A DNA stretch of 64,000 nucleotides from Sodaliphilus pleomorphus (lineage in GTDB: Bacteria > Bacteroidota > Bacteroidia > Bacteroidales > Muribaculaceae): NCBI RefSeq assembly GCF_009676955.1, contig NZ_CP045696.1:2375001-2439000 (forward strand). The letters are read 5' to 3'. Position numbers and translations under genes: made by a program. Of this stretch, positions 51,205 to 59,929 are shown piece by piece; within the stretch, counting starts at the first letter, position 1, and each line of letters begins with the position of its first letter. The notes under the pieces are model-generated. The model saw only the letters and a program-made list of their open reading frames with translations. It had not been told where the DNA came from and did not search any database.

Positions 51205-51849
51205 ATGAAAAAGGCTATCATATTCACCAGATGCTCTTCATCAGGATCGTTGGAGTCAAGACAAGACACAACAAGACAGGTAGAGGACCTTAATCACTAT
51301 GCAGATGTCAATGCCCTTACAGTTGTCAAGGTTTTTCAAGAACACATATCAGGTGGCAAGACTAATAAGGAGAGACCACTTCTTCAAGAAGCATTCTCAT
51401 TTTCTCTGGAGAACGATATAGATGTCATCCTTATCTCAGAACTTTCTCGTTTAGGTCGTAGATGTGATGAGATCCTTGAGAGTATCAAGTGGCTAAAGGA
51501 TCACCATATCAACTGCTACTTTCTCAAGGAACAACTCTCCATCTTTTCTCCATCAGGAAAGGAGAACCCATATCTCACTATAATGTGTGCAGTCCTGGGA
51601 ACAGCAGCAGAACTGGAGAGAGAAACTATCTACTATCGACTCAAGTCTGGTCGTGACAAGTATGTGAGAGATGGAGGTCGACTTGGCAAGCCAAAAGGTT
51701 CTGGTATCAAGACTAAAGACCAGATGGCCACAGAATACAAGTCTATCTTGAAGAACTTAAGAACAGGTCAGTCGGTCCGGAACACAGCCAAGATAACAGG
51801 CTTCTCTCCATCCACAGTCCAGAAGGTAAAACGAGAGTTCGCACTCTAA
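51205..51849 (+). CDS. Serine recombinase, right copy
   Basis: Identical in all 214 residues to the left copy (40187-40831), with the same nucleophile region FTRCSSSG, ELSRLGR, AELERETI and C-terminal HTH. Perfect identity with no silent-site divergence visible between the repeats implies recent duplication or ongoing gene conversion. Confidence 0.88.
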   Translation: MKKAIIFTRCSSSGSLESRQDTTRQVEDLNHYADVNALTVVKVFQEHISGGKTNKERPLLQEAFSFSLENDIDVILISELSRLGRRCDEILESIKWLKDHHINCYFLKEQLSIFSPSGKENPYLTIMCAVLGTAAELERETIYYRLKSGRDKYVRDGGRLGKPKGSGIKTKDQMATEYKSILKNLRTGQSVRNTAKITGFSPSTVQKVKREFAL

Positions 51850-51855
51850 AACTAT

Positions 51856-52038
51856 ATGAATATGGCTCGACCAAAGAAAACAACATATCAATTTCTCAAG
51901 GACTATCCTGGACCAATCAGAGAGATCGGAAGAGGTACACCATTGAGAACAGTTGCAAAAAAATATTGCATTGGTCTCAGCACTTGTATGAGACTAAAGA
52001 AACGGTTCTACACCTTTAGGTCCCACATTTGGTTGTGA
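51856..52038 (+). CDS. Small HTH protein, right copy
   Basis: Identical to the product of 39998-40180 and again 6 bp after the serine recombinase. It ends 107 bp before the internal core. Confidence 0.65.
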   Translation: MNMARPKKTTYQFLKDYPGPIREIGRGTPLRTVAKKYCIGLSTCMRLKKRFYTFRSHIWL

Positions 52039-52145
52039 TCGAGATAATGATTATCTTCGCACAGCACAAGGGTGACACCCATTTGTAACACCAAATATAG
52101 AAGAAATGTGTTTAACATATTGGTAATCAAGAGACCATTATTATT

Positions 52146-52155
52146 GAGTGGGAAT
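52146..52155. other. Internal att core, inverted
   Basis: GAGTGGGAAT, inverted relative to the two outer cores. Its left flank equals the left end of the element and its right flank equals the right end, so it has the structure of an intact attP. Confidence 0.85.
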
Positions 52156-52247
52156 GAAAAAATGGTATTTTGAAGGTCTAAACGATCATTTTTGAACATG
52201 ATCCCCAGGACTGAATTGACTACCATAACAACAATATTACCAATAAG

Positions 52248-52291
52248 TTAGACCACATTTCAGACATTTGGCTATCTGGAGTGTGGTCTAA
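52248..52291. repeat. Long hairpin in the right-arm repeat (copy 1)
   Basis: TTAGACCACA (52248-52257) and TGTGGTCTAA (52282-52291) with an inner CAGA/TCTG helix. The inverted copy lies at 53746-53789. With a short T-run next to it, it may be a terminator for the integrase gene here and for guaA in the other copy, or a recombinase arm site. Confidence 0.6.
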
Positions 52292-52317
52292 TTTTGTCCT
52301 GGTGTTATTTGGCAACA

Positions 52318-53640
52318 CTACACCATATCATTTTCAAATGGTTTTTGAGCTTTATAGAACTCTTCTGCCATCATTAAAGCATTCTCTTCTGCAGAGACTT
52401 TGATATATTTGAGGAAATTTGACTCTGTTGTATGTCCAGTTAGTTTCATTATTGCTATTGTTGGGAATCTTCTCTTAAACATATTAGTTGCAAAGCTTCT
52501 CCGAGCTGTGTGCATCCCAACCAACTGATATTTTTTATAGGCAAGAGTGGAGACCTTACCACCCCTGTTTTCAACCATTCTGAATTCATTATTAATACCA
52601 GCAAGTCTTGCACACTCTCTTAAATGGTTGTTGGTTTTTCCTTTGTCACATAACTTAGGAAATTGGCCTTTGTATTTCTTGTATATTGCAAGAACCATAG
52701 GATGCATTGGTATTACAATTTTCTGTTTAGTCTTTTCCGTTGTAATAGTAATAGTCTTTGTCTCTGTATCAAACTTTGCCTTTTCCAATCTATTGATATC
52801 ACTTCGTCTCAATCCAGTCCAACAGGCAATGATAAACAGGTCTCTGGTTTTCTCCATTGTAGATTTTGAATCTATCTCTCCTGCATCTATTAACGAAGTA
52901 ATGTCCAATTGATATATCTTCCTAATCTCTTCTTCTGTAAGATAGATGGCATCAGTATTTGTGCATTTTCCTTTAAGAGACTTGTATGAATCACCAAATT
53001 CAAAACCTTCTGCCTTGGCTGCATTAAGAAATGGTTTCAATACTCCAAAAGTAGCATATACAGTATTCTCTTTATAGTTCTTTGTAGAGTAGCACCAATC
53101 TGTGAATTTTTGTGCAAATCCTTTGGAAGTAAAGGTTTCAAAGGTATCAGGCAATTTTTTATCTTTAAGAAAACTTGAAAGTCTCTTTACCACTGTCCTG
53201 TGGTGAACCTTTGTTCTCTCACTGATATATCTACCTGTGTGACTATCTATTCTTTTCTGCTCAATGTAGTATGTAAAGAACTCAATAGGAGACATTTTCA
53301 ATGTATGTTTCTCATCCTTTCTTATCTCTGTGATATCAGATATAGCTGAACGGATAGTGGCTAATAAGTCAGAATCAGGAATGCCTGAATTATATATTCT
53401 GCTCACTGTAGATACTATCTCATCAAGCATCTTATTTACTTGTTCACTATGTTTATTATCTCTCATAGTGAATTTCTCTTTACTTGTAAAGCACCTTTGC
53501 TTTACCTTGTCAAAACTGGCTGTAAGTACGTTTTGTTGGGTACTTACTCTTAATTGTCTACCATCCACTCTTATTATTGCCATAAGCAATGAATGTTCCT
53601 TGGATGGAGTCTTTAGATTGATGTTAATTGTAATACTCAT
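52318..53640 (-). CDS. int: Tyrosine recombinase (integrase)
   Basis: 440 residues. An Arm-type N-terminal domain (~1-100) and a core-binding SAM-like domain (~115-220, FFTYYIEQKR) precede the catalytic domain: Arg in CWTGLRRSDI (~279), Lys in TTEKTKQK, His-x-x-Arg in GMHTARRSF (~382), His in LTGHTTES and the nucleophile Tyr in FLKYIKVS (~420). It fits Bacteroidota transposon/island integrases. It alone fills the small unique region, with one repeat starting 2 bp past its stop and the other 81 bp before its start, so any inversion between cores flips this gene. The start could also be 9 bp upstream at 53649. Confidence 0.92.
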   Translation of the reverse strand: MSITININLKTPSKEHSLLMAIIRVDGRQLRVSTQQNVLTASFDKVKQRCFTSKEKFTMRDNKHSEQVNKMLDEIVSTVSRIYNSGIPDSDLLATIRSAISDITEIRKDEKHTLKMSPIEFFTYYIEQKRIDSHTGRYISERTKVHHRTVVKRLSSFLKDKKLPDTFETFTSKGFAQKFTDWCYSTKNYKENTVYATFGVLKPFLNAAKAEGFEFGDSYKSLKGKCTNTDAIYLTEEEIRKIYQLDITSLIDAGEIDSKSTMEKTRDLFIIACWTGLRRSDINRLEKAKFDTETKTITITTEKTKQKIVIPMHPMVLAIYKKYKGQFPKLCDKGKTNNHLRECARLAGINNEFRMVENRGGKVSTLAYKKYQLVGMHTARRSFATNMFKRRFPTIAIMKLTGHTTESNFLKYIKVSAEENALMMAEEFYKAQKPFENDMV

Positions 53641-53721
53641 AACCTGCAACTATTACCAATAGTAAAAAAATAATTTTTATGTTCCAAGAGGTGTTACAAG
53701 GTGTCACAAAAAGGTGTTACT

Positions 53722-53891
53722 TTGCCAAATAACACCAGGACAAAATTAGACCACACTCCAGATAGCCAAATGTCTGAAATGTGGTCTAACTTATTGGTAA
53801 TATTGTTGTTATGGTAGTCAATTCAGTCCTGGGGATCATGTTCAAAAATGATCGTTTAGACCTTCAAAATACCATTTTTTCATTCCCACTC
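53722..53891. repeat. Right arm (170 bp) of the split inverted repeat
   Basis: Exact inverse of 52146-52315 (paired coordinates sum to 106,037). The outer end is the att core in guaA. It includes the hairpin 53746-53789 and the GATCAT/ATGATC inverted pair. Confidence 0.9.
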
Positions 53892-55424
53892 GATTGTGGC
53901 CGGTGGCTTCGACGAGATGTCGTAGCACACGCGGTTCACGCCCTTCACCTTGTTGATGATTTCGTTGCTCACGCGGGCCAGGAAGTCGTAGGGCAGGTGG
54001 GCCCAGTCGGCAGTCATGGCGTCTTGACTGGTGACGGCGCGCAGGGCCACAGGGTGCTCATAGGTGCGCTCGTCGCCCATCACGCCCACGCTGCGAATGG
54101 TGCTGAGCAGCACAGCGCCGGCTTGCCACACGTGGTCGTAGAGGCTTGTGCCGTCGTCGAGCACATAGTTGTGCATGGCCTCGATGTAGATATCGTCGGC
54201 CTCTTGCAGGATGCGCACCTTGTCGCGGGTGATGTCGCCCAGGATGCGCACGGCCAGGCCGGGACCCGGGAAGGGATGGCGGTTGATGAGGCGCTCGGGC
54301 ATGTGCAGCTCGTGGCCCACGCGGCGCACCTCGTCCTTGAAGAGCCACTTGAGCGGCTCGCACAGCTTGAGTTTCATGTCTTTGGGCAGGCCGCCCACGT
54401 TGTGGTGGCTCTTGATGGTCATGCCCGTGATGCTGAGCGACTCGATGCGGTCGGGGTAGATGGTGCCTTGCGCCAGCCAGCGGGCGTCGGTTATCTTCTT
54501 GGCCTCGGCGTTGAACACCTCTACAAAGTCGCGGCCTATGATTTTGCGCTTCTGCTCGGGGTCGGTCACGCCTTGCAGGTCGGTGAAGAACTTGTCGCTG
54601 GCATCGACGCCTATCACGTTGAGTCCCAGGCCACGGTAGGCATCCATCACCTTGCTGAACTCGTTCTTGCGCAGCATGCCATGATCAACAAAGATGCAGG
54701 TGAGCTTGTCGCCTATGGCCTTATTGAGCAGGGTAGCACACACGCTCGAGTCGACGCCGCCCGAGAGACCCAGAATGACCCGGTCGTTGCCCACTTGCTT
54801 CTTGAGCTCGGCGACGGTGCTCTCGACAAACGAGGCTGCGCTCCACTGCTGGCGGCTGCCGCATATGTCGACCACAAAGTTCTTGAGCAGCTGCTTGCCC
54901 TGTGTGGTGTGGAACACCTCGGGGTGAAACTGCACGGCCCACACGGGCTGGTCGAGGCTGGCATAGGCGGCGTTTTTCACGTCGGCCGTCGAGGCTATCA
55001 CCTTGCACGAGGCCGGAATGGCGGTGATGGTGTCGCCGTGGCTCATCCACACCTGGCTGCCCTGATCGAAGCCCTTGAAGAGCGGGCATGCCGTGTCGAT
55101 CCACTGCAGGTGGGCGCGGCCATACTCGCGTGTGCCGGTCGGCTCCACCTTGCCACCGCCGCTGTAGGCAATGTACTGGGCGCCGTAGCATATGCCCAGC
55201 ACGGGCACCTTGCCCACAAATTGGCTCAGGTCGACCTTGAAGGCTTCGGGGTCGTGCACCGAGTAGGGCGAACCCGAGAGAATGACTCCAATTACGCTCT
55301 CGTCGCCCACAGGGAACTTGTTGTAGGGCAGAATTTCGCAGAACGTGTCGAGCTCACGCACGCGGCGGCCTATGAGTTGGGTCGTCTGCGAGCCGAAGTC
55401 GAGAATGATAATCTTTTGCTGCAT
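53880..55424 (-). CDS. guaA: GMP synthase (glutamine-hydrolysing)
   Basis: 514 residues. The class I glutamine amidotransferase domain (1-~195) has GICYGAQ (Cys nucleophile) and the His-Glu pair in FHPEVFHT. The ATP-pyrophosphatase domain has the P-loop LSGGVDSS (~222-229), and the C-terminal dimerisation domain ends in PATIEWE. It converts XMP to GMP. The start at 55424 ([13 protein letters not shown]) follows the family. The last three codons are the att core, and the protein sequence is unchanged by the insertion, only the stop codon is element-derived (TGA). Confidence 0.95.
   Translation of the reverse strand: MQQKIIILDFGSQTTQLIGRRVRELDTFCEILPYNKFPVGDESVIGVILSGSPYSVHDPEAFKVDLSQFVGKVPVLGICYGAQYIAYSGGGKVEPTGTREYGRAHLQWIDTACPLFKGFDQGSQVWMSHGDTITAIPASCKVIASTADVKNAAYASLDQPVWAVQFHPEVFHTTQGKQLLKNFVVDICGSRQQWSAASFVESTVAELKKQVGNDRVILGLSGGVDSSVCATLLNKAIGDKLTCIFVDHGMLRKNEFSKVMDAYRGLGLNVIGVDASDKFFTDLQGVTDPEQKRKIIGRDFVEVFNAEAKKITDARWLAQGTIYPDRIESLSITGMTIKSHHNVGGLPKDMKLKLCEPLKWLFKDEVRRVGHELHMPERLINRHPFPGPGLAVRILGDITRDKVRILQEADDIYIEAMHNYVLDDGTSLYDHVWQAGAVLLSTIRSVGVMGDERTYEHPVALRAVTSQDAMTADWAHLPYDFLARVSNEIINKVKGVNRVCYDISSKPPATIEWE
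53882..53891. other. Right att core, within the last codons of guaA
   Basis: ATTCCCACTC, which on the coding strand is GAG TGG GAA T, that is Glu-Trp-Glu and the first base of the stop codon. Outside it the guaA sequence continues (GATTGTGGCC). Confidence 0.87.
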
Positions 55425-55572
55425 TGTGTTTACTTTTCGTTTATATAGTGTGTGTGTAATCTTTAGTTGAAATTTCCTGTGCTGTTGTGGCAGCATTTTT
55501 TATCAAGCAGCACTTGGCCCTCGCGGGGGCCAAGTGCCTGTGTGTGCATGTTGCCGCTGTAGTGCAGCGTCG

Positions 55573-57597
55573 TTATTCCTTCTTGGCCTTCATGCAAGCC
55601 CATATGAAGTAGGCGATGAGCAGGACGTAGAGCACGAGGCTCACCAGGTTGCTGGCCATGTCGCCCAAGGCATAGGTCTTGACAAAGGCGGTGATGCCGT
55701 CCTTGAAGAAGAAGAGCAGTGCAGCACTCACCACACCCATCAGGGCACCGCCGGCGATAAAGCCGCTACCCAGCAGGGTGCCGCGTTGCTGGCGTGCCTC
55801 GTTGAGCTTCTTGTCGGTGGTGCGGGAGCCCACGAGCCAGCTTATGGCGCCGCCCACGAGCAACGGGGCATTGAGGTTCATGGGGATGAACATGCCCAGA
55901 GAGAAGGCCAGGGCCGGCACCTTGAGCCAGTTGAGCAGGCAGGCCAGCACGGCGCCCACGATATAGAGGGTCCAGGGGGCAGGTTTGCCGGTCATCACGG
56001 GGTCGATCACGGCTGCCATGGCATTGGCTTGGGGAGCTACCAGGGCATCCTTGCCAGTGAAGCCGTACACCTGATTCAGGAGCATCATCACACCGCCCAC
56101 GGTGGCAGCGGCCACAATGGTGCCCACGGCTTTCCACGTTTGCTGCTTAGCTGGCGTGGTGCCTATCCAGTAACCTATCTTCATGTCGGTGACCATGCCA
56201 CCGGCCATCGAGAGCGCGGTGCACACCACGCCACCTATCACCATCGAGGCCACAATGCCTTGCGAGCCCTTGAGGCCGATGGCCACAAAGACGCCCGAGG
56301 CAATGATGAGCGTCATCAGTGTCATGCCCGACACAGGGTTGCTGCCCACAATGGCAATGGCGTTGGCTGCGACGGTGGTGAAGAGAAACGCAATCACCAC
56401 CACCACGATAAAGGCTACAATGGTCTGCATGAGGTTGTGAATCACGCCTATGTAGAAGAAGATGAAGGTGACGATGAGCGCGGCACACAGGGCGAAGACG
56501 AGTGCCTTCATCGAGATGTCGCGTTGGGTGCGCACGGGCTTCACCGTCTCGGCCTTGGTGCCAAACGACTTTCCGGCCAGCCCCACGGCGCTCTTGATCA
56601 CGCCCCACGACTTCACAATGCCTATGATGCCGCTCATGGCGATGCCGCCTATACCTATGTAGCGTGCACCGGCCACCACGCCTTCGGGCGAACTCACGCC
56701 CTTGAAAATCTCCTCGGCCGATAGCGCGGCCAGGTCGGGATTCATGCCCATGAGCGGTACAATCACCCACCAGATAAACGCGCTGCCGGCAAAAATGATG
56801 AAGGCATAGCGCAGACCCACGATGTAGCCCAAACCCAGCACTGCGGCACCGGTGTTGATCGAGAACATGGCCTTGGTGTTTTGGGCAAACTCCTGCAGCT
56901 TGGGCACTGCCGTGGTCGAGAGCGTGTCGGTCCATATCTTAAACGAGGCAAAGAAATCGTAGAGACCGCCTATGATGCTGGCAATGATGAGCGGCTTGGC
57001 CTGGTCGCCACCCTTCTGGCTGCTGATGAGCACCTGGGTCGTGGCCGTGGCCTCGGGGAACGGGAACTTGCCGTGCATGTCCTTGACAAAGTACTTGCGG
57101 AACGGGATGAAAAACAAGATGCCCAGCAGGCCGCCCAGCAGCGAGCTCAAGAATACCTCGAGAAAGTTGACGGTGATGTCGGGATACTTGGCCTGCAAGA
57201 TGTAGAGGGCTGGCAGCGTGAAGATGGCTCCGGCCACCACGATGCCCGAGGCAGCGCCTATCGACTGGATGATCACATTCTCGCCCAGCGAGTTCTTGCG
57301 GTGGGTGGCGGCCCCTATGCCGGCAGCGATGATGGCAATGGGAATGGCGGCCTCAAACACCTGGCCCACCTTCAGCCCCAGGTAGGCTGCGGCGGCGCTG
57401 AATATCACGGCCATGATCAGGCCCATGGTCACCGAGTAGGGGGTCACTTCGGGATAGTTGCGGTTGGGCTTGAGAGGCGGGATGTACTCTTCGCCTTCTT
57501 TCAGTTCTCTGAACGCGTTCTCGGGAAGGGAGTAGTTTCCTTCTTGGTCTTGAACGGGCGATTCGACTGCATTTACACTTGTCTTTTCGTCTTCCAT
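55573..57597 (-). CDS. OPT family oligopeptide transporter
   Basis: 674 residues with ~15 membrane segments. The soluble N terminus (~1-45) ends in KPNRNYPEVTPYSVTMGL, followed by the family motifs SAAAAYLGLKVGQVFEAAIP, FIPFRKYFVKDM and KFPFPEATATTQV. It imports short peptides or metal chelates with protons. It faces away from mgtC, and its promoter region was duplicated by the IS insertion. It is convergent with nothing and lies 148 bp upstream of guaA on the same strand. Confidence 0.9.
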   Translation of the reverse strand: MEDEKTSVNAVESPVQDQEGNYSLPENAFRELKEGEEYIPPLKPNRNYPEVTPYSVTMGLIMAVIFSAAAAYLGLKVGQVFEAAIPIAIIAAGIGAATHRKNSLGENVIIQSIGAASGIVVAGAIFTLPALYILQAKYPDITVNFLEVFLSSLLGGLLGILFFIPFRKYFVKDMHGKFPFPEATATTQVLISSQKGGDQAKPLIIASIIGGLYDFFASFKIWTDTLSTTAVPKLQEFAQNTKAMFSINTGAAVLGLGYIVGLRYAFIIFAGSAFIWWVIVPLMGMNPDLAALSAEEIFKGVSSPEGVVAGARYIGIGGIAMSGIIGIVKSWGVIKSAVGLAGKSFGTKAETVKPVRTQRDISMKALVFALCAALIVTFIFFYIGVIHNLMQTIVAFIVVVVIAFLFTTVAANAIAIVGSNPVSGMTLMTLIIASGVFVAIGLKGSQGIVASMVIGGVVCTALSMAGGMVTDMKIGYWIGTTPAKQQTWKAVGTIVAAATVGGVMMLLNQVYGFTGKDALVAPQANAMAAVIDPVMTGKPAPWTLYIVGAVLACLLNWLKVPALAFSLGMFIPMNLNAPLLVGGAISWLVGSRTTDKKLNEARQQRGTLLGSGFIAGGALMGVVSAALLFFFKDGITAFVKTYALGDMASNLVSLVLYVLLIAYFIWACMKAKKE

Positions 57598-57635
57598 TTA
57601 TTTGTTTTTTAAGTTGAATAAACACTAAGATATCG

Positions 57636-57643
57636 CAAAGATA
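57636..57643 (-). promoter_or_regulatory. Candidate -7 element of the OPT transporter
   Basis: Minus-strand TATCTTTG, 38 bp upstream of the start. The target duplication begins at 57637, inside this element, and everything upstream that the gene needs within 100 bp is kept in the left copy. Confidence 0.45.
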
Positions 57644-57747
57644 GTGCAAAATTTCTTACCTTTGTAAAAATTAGGAGATAAATAAGAGATGATAGAATCG
57701 ATATATCACGACATCATGAGCCCCGATGTGAATGTGGCCGGAGCCGT
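57637..57747. repeat. Target site duplication of the IS, left copy (111 bp)
   Basis: Identical to 59930-60040 with a constant offset of 2,293. It contains the mgtC promoter, ribosome-binding region and first 19 codons (57689-57747), here cut off by the IS and running into a stop after 7 more codons. Confidence 0.92.
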
Positions 57748-57821
57748 CGGGACTTTGACAGTTAGAGTGTAAAATTTTTTCTAACGGGACTTTGACAGTT
57801 AGAGTGTAAAATTTTTTCTAA
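57748..57821. repeat. Tandem duplication of the IS left terminus (2 x 37 bp)
   Basis: The first 37 bp of the IS (from CGGGACTTTGACAGTT to TTTTTTCTAA) occur twice in a row, 57748-57784 and 57785-57821. The second copy could serve equally well as an end, so either may be used in transposition. Confidence 0.85.
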
Positions 57822-57828
57822 TGAATTG

Positions 57829-57859
57829 TTGCACAGTTCATTTTTTATTTGTATATTTG
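57829..57859 (+). promoter_or_regulatory. Transposase promoter
   Basis: TTG (57829-57831), 20 bp, TATATTTG (57852-57859), 37 bp before the transposase start. Confidence 0.5.
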
Positions 57860-57896
57860 TAGCTAATAGTAGTTATTACATTAAAGGATTATCGAT

Positions 57897-59840
57897 ATGA
57901 AGGCGACATTCGGCACTACAAAGAAGGGCACGTGGGCTTACATCCAGAAGTCGGTGCGCATCGACGGCAAGTCTACCACAAAGACTGTCAGGCGGCTGGG
58001 GCTGCTTGAGGACATCAGGCGCAAGTACGGCTGCCAGGACCCGCGCCAGTGGGTCAGGGACCTGGCGGCCCGCATGACCGAGGAGGAGAAGGCCGGCAGG
58101 GAGCGCATTTCGGTTGACTTCTACCCGGGCCAGACCGTGGGGATGGGCGACCTGCCTCCGCGGGCGGGCGGCGACCTGATGCTGCTGCCGCTCTACAACA
58201 GGCTCGGCCTGCCCCGCATGTGCGCCGAGATCAAGAAGGCGAGCAAGGCGAAGTTCGACCTCGACGGGATATTGAGGACGCTGGTCACGGGCCGTCTGCT
58301 CTTCCCCTGCTCCAAGCAGAGGACGCTGCGAAAGGCGCAGGGGCTGGTGCGGCCCCCGAAGTTCGGCGAGGCCGACATGTACCGGGCCCTGAGCCTGCTC
58401 TCGGGCCACATCGACGACATCCAGGCCGGCGTCTACGCCTGCTCGGCCAGGTTCATGGAACGCAGGGACAGGGTGATCTACTACGACTGCACCAACTACT
58501 ACTTCGAGATCGAGGACAACGACAGGGACACGGTGAACATAGAGACCGGCGAGCTCGTGGCCGGGCTGCGCAAGCGCGGCAAGTCGAAAGAGAACCGGCC
58601 CAGCCCCATCGTGCAGATGGGCATGTTCATGGACATGGACGGCATCCCGCTGGCCTTTGTGGTCTTCCCGGGCAACGAGTCGGAGCAGGCCACGCTCCAG
58701 CCGCTCGAGGATGTGCTGAGGCGCAAGTTCGGCCTGACCGAGTTCGTCGTCTCCACCGACGCCGGCCTGGCCTCGGAGGGCAACCGGCGCTACAACATGG
58801 ACCAGGGCCGCGACTACATCTGCGTCCAGTCGATCCCCTCGCTGCCCGCCGCCGACCGCCGGGCCGCCGTCGACCCCAGGGGCTGGAGGCTGGGCTACTG
58901 CGCCGACGGGGAAAAGGCCAGGCTGCTGCACGAGAAGTACTCCGACGGCGGCCTCTACAACCTGGACGTGCTGCGCGAGGGCGGCCAGGCTGACAGCTCC
59001 CTGCTGCGCCAGACCACATTCTACAAGGAGATACTTGTCGACAAAACCGTGAAAGGCCTCAACCCGCAGTGGCTCGAGGCCCGCAGGGAGAACCCCGGCG
59101 CAACGCCCGTCGACGCCCGGGGGCGACGCATCAGGCAATGGCAAAGCTCCTCCAGGGCCGAGAGGGTCATCATCACCTACAGCCACGACTTCGCCCTCTT
59201 CCTCAGGCACAAGCGCGCCGAGCGCCTCGCGGCGGCCAGGAAGATAGTGGCCAGGGGGCAGGCCAACCCGCGCCGCTCGCAGCAGTCACCGCTCAACTAC
59301 ATAGAGACCATACACAAGACCGACGACGGACAGACGGCCGTCAAGACCGAGATGGTCATCAATGACGACATCCTAGGGCAGGAGGAGAAGCTCGACGGCT
59401 TCTACGCCTACGCCACCTCGCTCGACGACGAGGCCGCGTTCGTGCTCAAGGCACGCTCCTTCCATCACGAGATAGAGCACCTGTTCCGCACCACCAAGAC
59501 CCACCTCGAGGCCAGACCCGTCTACCTCTCCAGGCAGGACCGCATCCGCTCCCACTTCCTCGTCTGCTTCCTCGCACTGCTGCTGCTCAAGCTCCTGCAA
59601 AAGCAGCTGGCCGACTCGTTCCCCGAGGCCTACAAGGAGCACCCCCTGACCGTCGACCAGCTGATCGACACTCTCCAGAACCTGCGCTTCGGACAAATCC
59701 AGGGACTGGGATACGTGCCCATGTTCCAGCGCACCAGCCTCACCGACCAACTGCAAGAGCTTGCCGGTGTGGAAGTTAACAAACAGATAATCACAAAAGC
59801 AGCGATGAACGCGTTCTACCGAAAGGTTAACAAAGGTTAA
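57897..59840 (+). CDS. IS1634 family transposase
   Basis: 647 residues, DDE type with an IS4-like fold. The first Asp197 lies in YYDCTNYYFE, the second Asp288 in VVSTDAGLAS, and the Glu (~526) in EIEHLFRTTKTHLEARPVY with the downstream helix typical of IS1634. The N terminus (GTWAYIQKSVRIDGKS) matches the family. The frame is complete, so the element may be active. The GC-rich codon use differs from the AT-rich guaA island but is nearer the host genes. Confidence 0.92.
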   Translation: MKATFGTTKKGTWAYIQKSVRIDGKSTTKTVRRLGLLEDIRRKYGCQDPRQWVRDLAARMTEEEKAGRERISVDFYPGQTVGMGDLPPRAGGDLMLLPLYNRLGLPRMCAEIKKASKAKFDLDGILRTLVTGRLLFPCSKQRTLRKAQGLVRPPKFGEADMYRALSLLSGHIDDIQAGVYACSARFMERRDRVIYYDCTNYYFEIEDNDRDTVNIETGELVAGLRKRGKSKENRPSPIVQMGMFMDMDGIPLAFVVFPGNESEQATLQPLEDVLRRKFGLTEFVVSTDAGLASEGNRRYNMDQGRDYICVQSIPSLPAADRRAAVDPRGWRLGYCADGEKARLLHEKYSDGGLYNLDVLREGGQADSSLLRQTTFYKEILVDKTVKGLNPQWLEARRENPGATPVDARGRRIRQWQSSSRAERVIITYSHDFALFLRHKRAERLAAARKIVARGQANPRRSQQSPLNYIETIHKTDDGQTAVKTEMVINDDILGQEEKLDGFYAYATSLDDEAAFVLKARSFHHEIEHLFRTTKTHLEARPVYLSRQDRIRSHFLVCFLALLLLKLLQKQLADSFPEAYKEHPLTVDQLIDTLQNLRFGQIQGLGYVPMFQRTSLTDQLQELAGVEVNKQIITKAAMNAFYRKVNKG

Positions 59841-59929
59841 TCCTTGCAGCACCGAAAAATTAGCTACATTACTTTACTATGTAAAGTATTGTGTAGTAAC
59901 ACGTTAATACAACAAACTGTCAAATTAGG

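Larger units (their letters stand above)
50741..52315. repeat. Contiguous 1,575-bp inverted repeat carrying the inverted att site
   Basis: The reverse complement of the predicted circle junction: 50741-52155 pairs with 39881-41295 and 52146-52315 with 53722-53891, the two halves meeting exactly at the core 52146-52155. Both pairings have constant coordinate sums, so there is no net indel. The segment encodes the 80-aa protein, the serine recombinase and the HTH protein. Confidence 0.9.
39881..53891. mobile_element. guaA-integrated element with 2-micron-like inverted-repeat layout
   Basis: AT-rich 14-kb island. The 10-bp core (ATTCCCACTC on the plus strand) is repeated directly at 39881-39890 and 53882-53891. 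The right copy covers the last guaA codons Glu-Trp-Glu. Joining the flanks across the core gives GAGTGGGAATAG, so the uninterrupted gene would end in TAG, while the element supplies TGA. A third core lies inverted at 52146-52155, inside a segment (50741-52315) that is the reverse complement of the right end plus core plus left end, that is, of the attP junction of the excised circle. The predicted circle is 14,001 bp: large unique region 9,445 bp, small unique region 1,406 bp with the integrase, and two 1,575-bp inverted repeats. Confidence 0.88.
57748..59929. mobile_element. IS1634-family insertion sequence
   Basis: 2,182 bp between the direct repeats. Ends are imperfectly inverted: left CGGGACTTTGACAGTT, right (reverse complement) CCTAATTTGACAGTTT, sharing TTTGACAGTT. 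The transposase family and the very long target duplication both fit IS1634, known for long, variable duplications. GC-rich coding, unlike the nearby element. Confidence 0.88.

Noticed and set aside
39881..53891. Two tandem elements integrated one after the other in guaA
   Set aside because: Tandem integration would place all cores in the same orientation; the middle core is inverted and has attP-type flanks on both sides.
53811..55448. Plus-strand open frame of 545 codons opposite guaA
   Set aside because: Shadow of guaA that happens to start inside the repeat arm; no family features.
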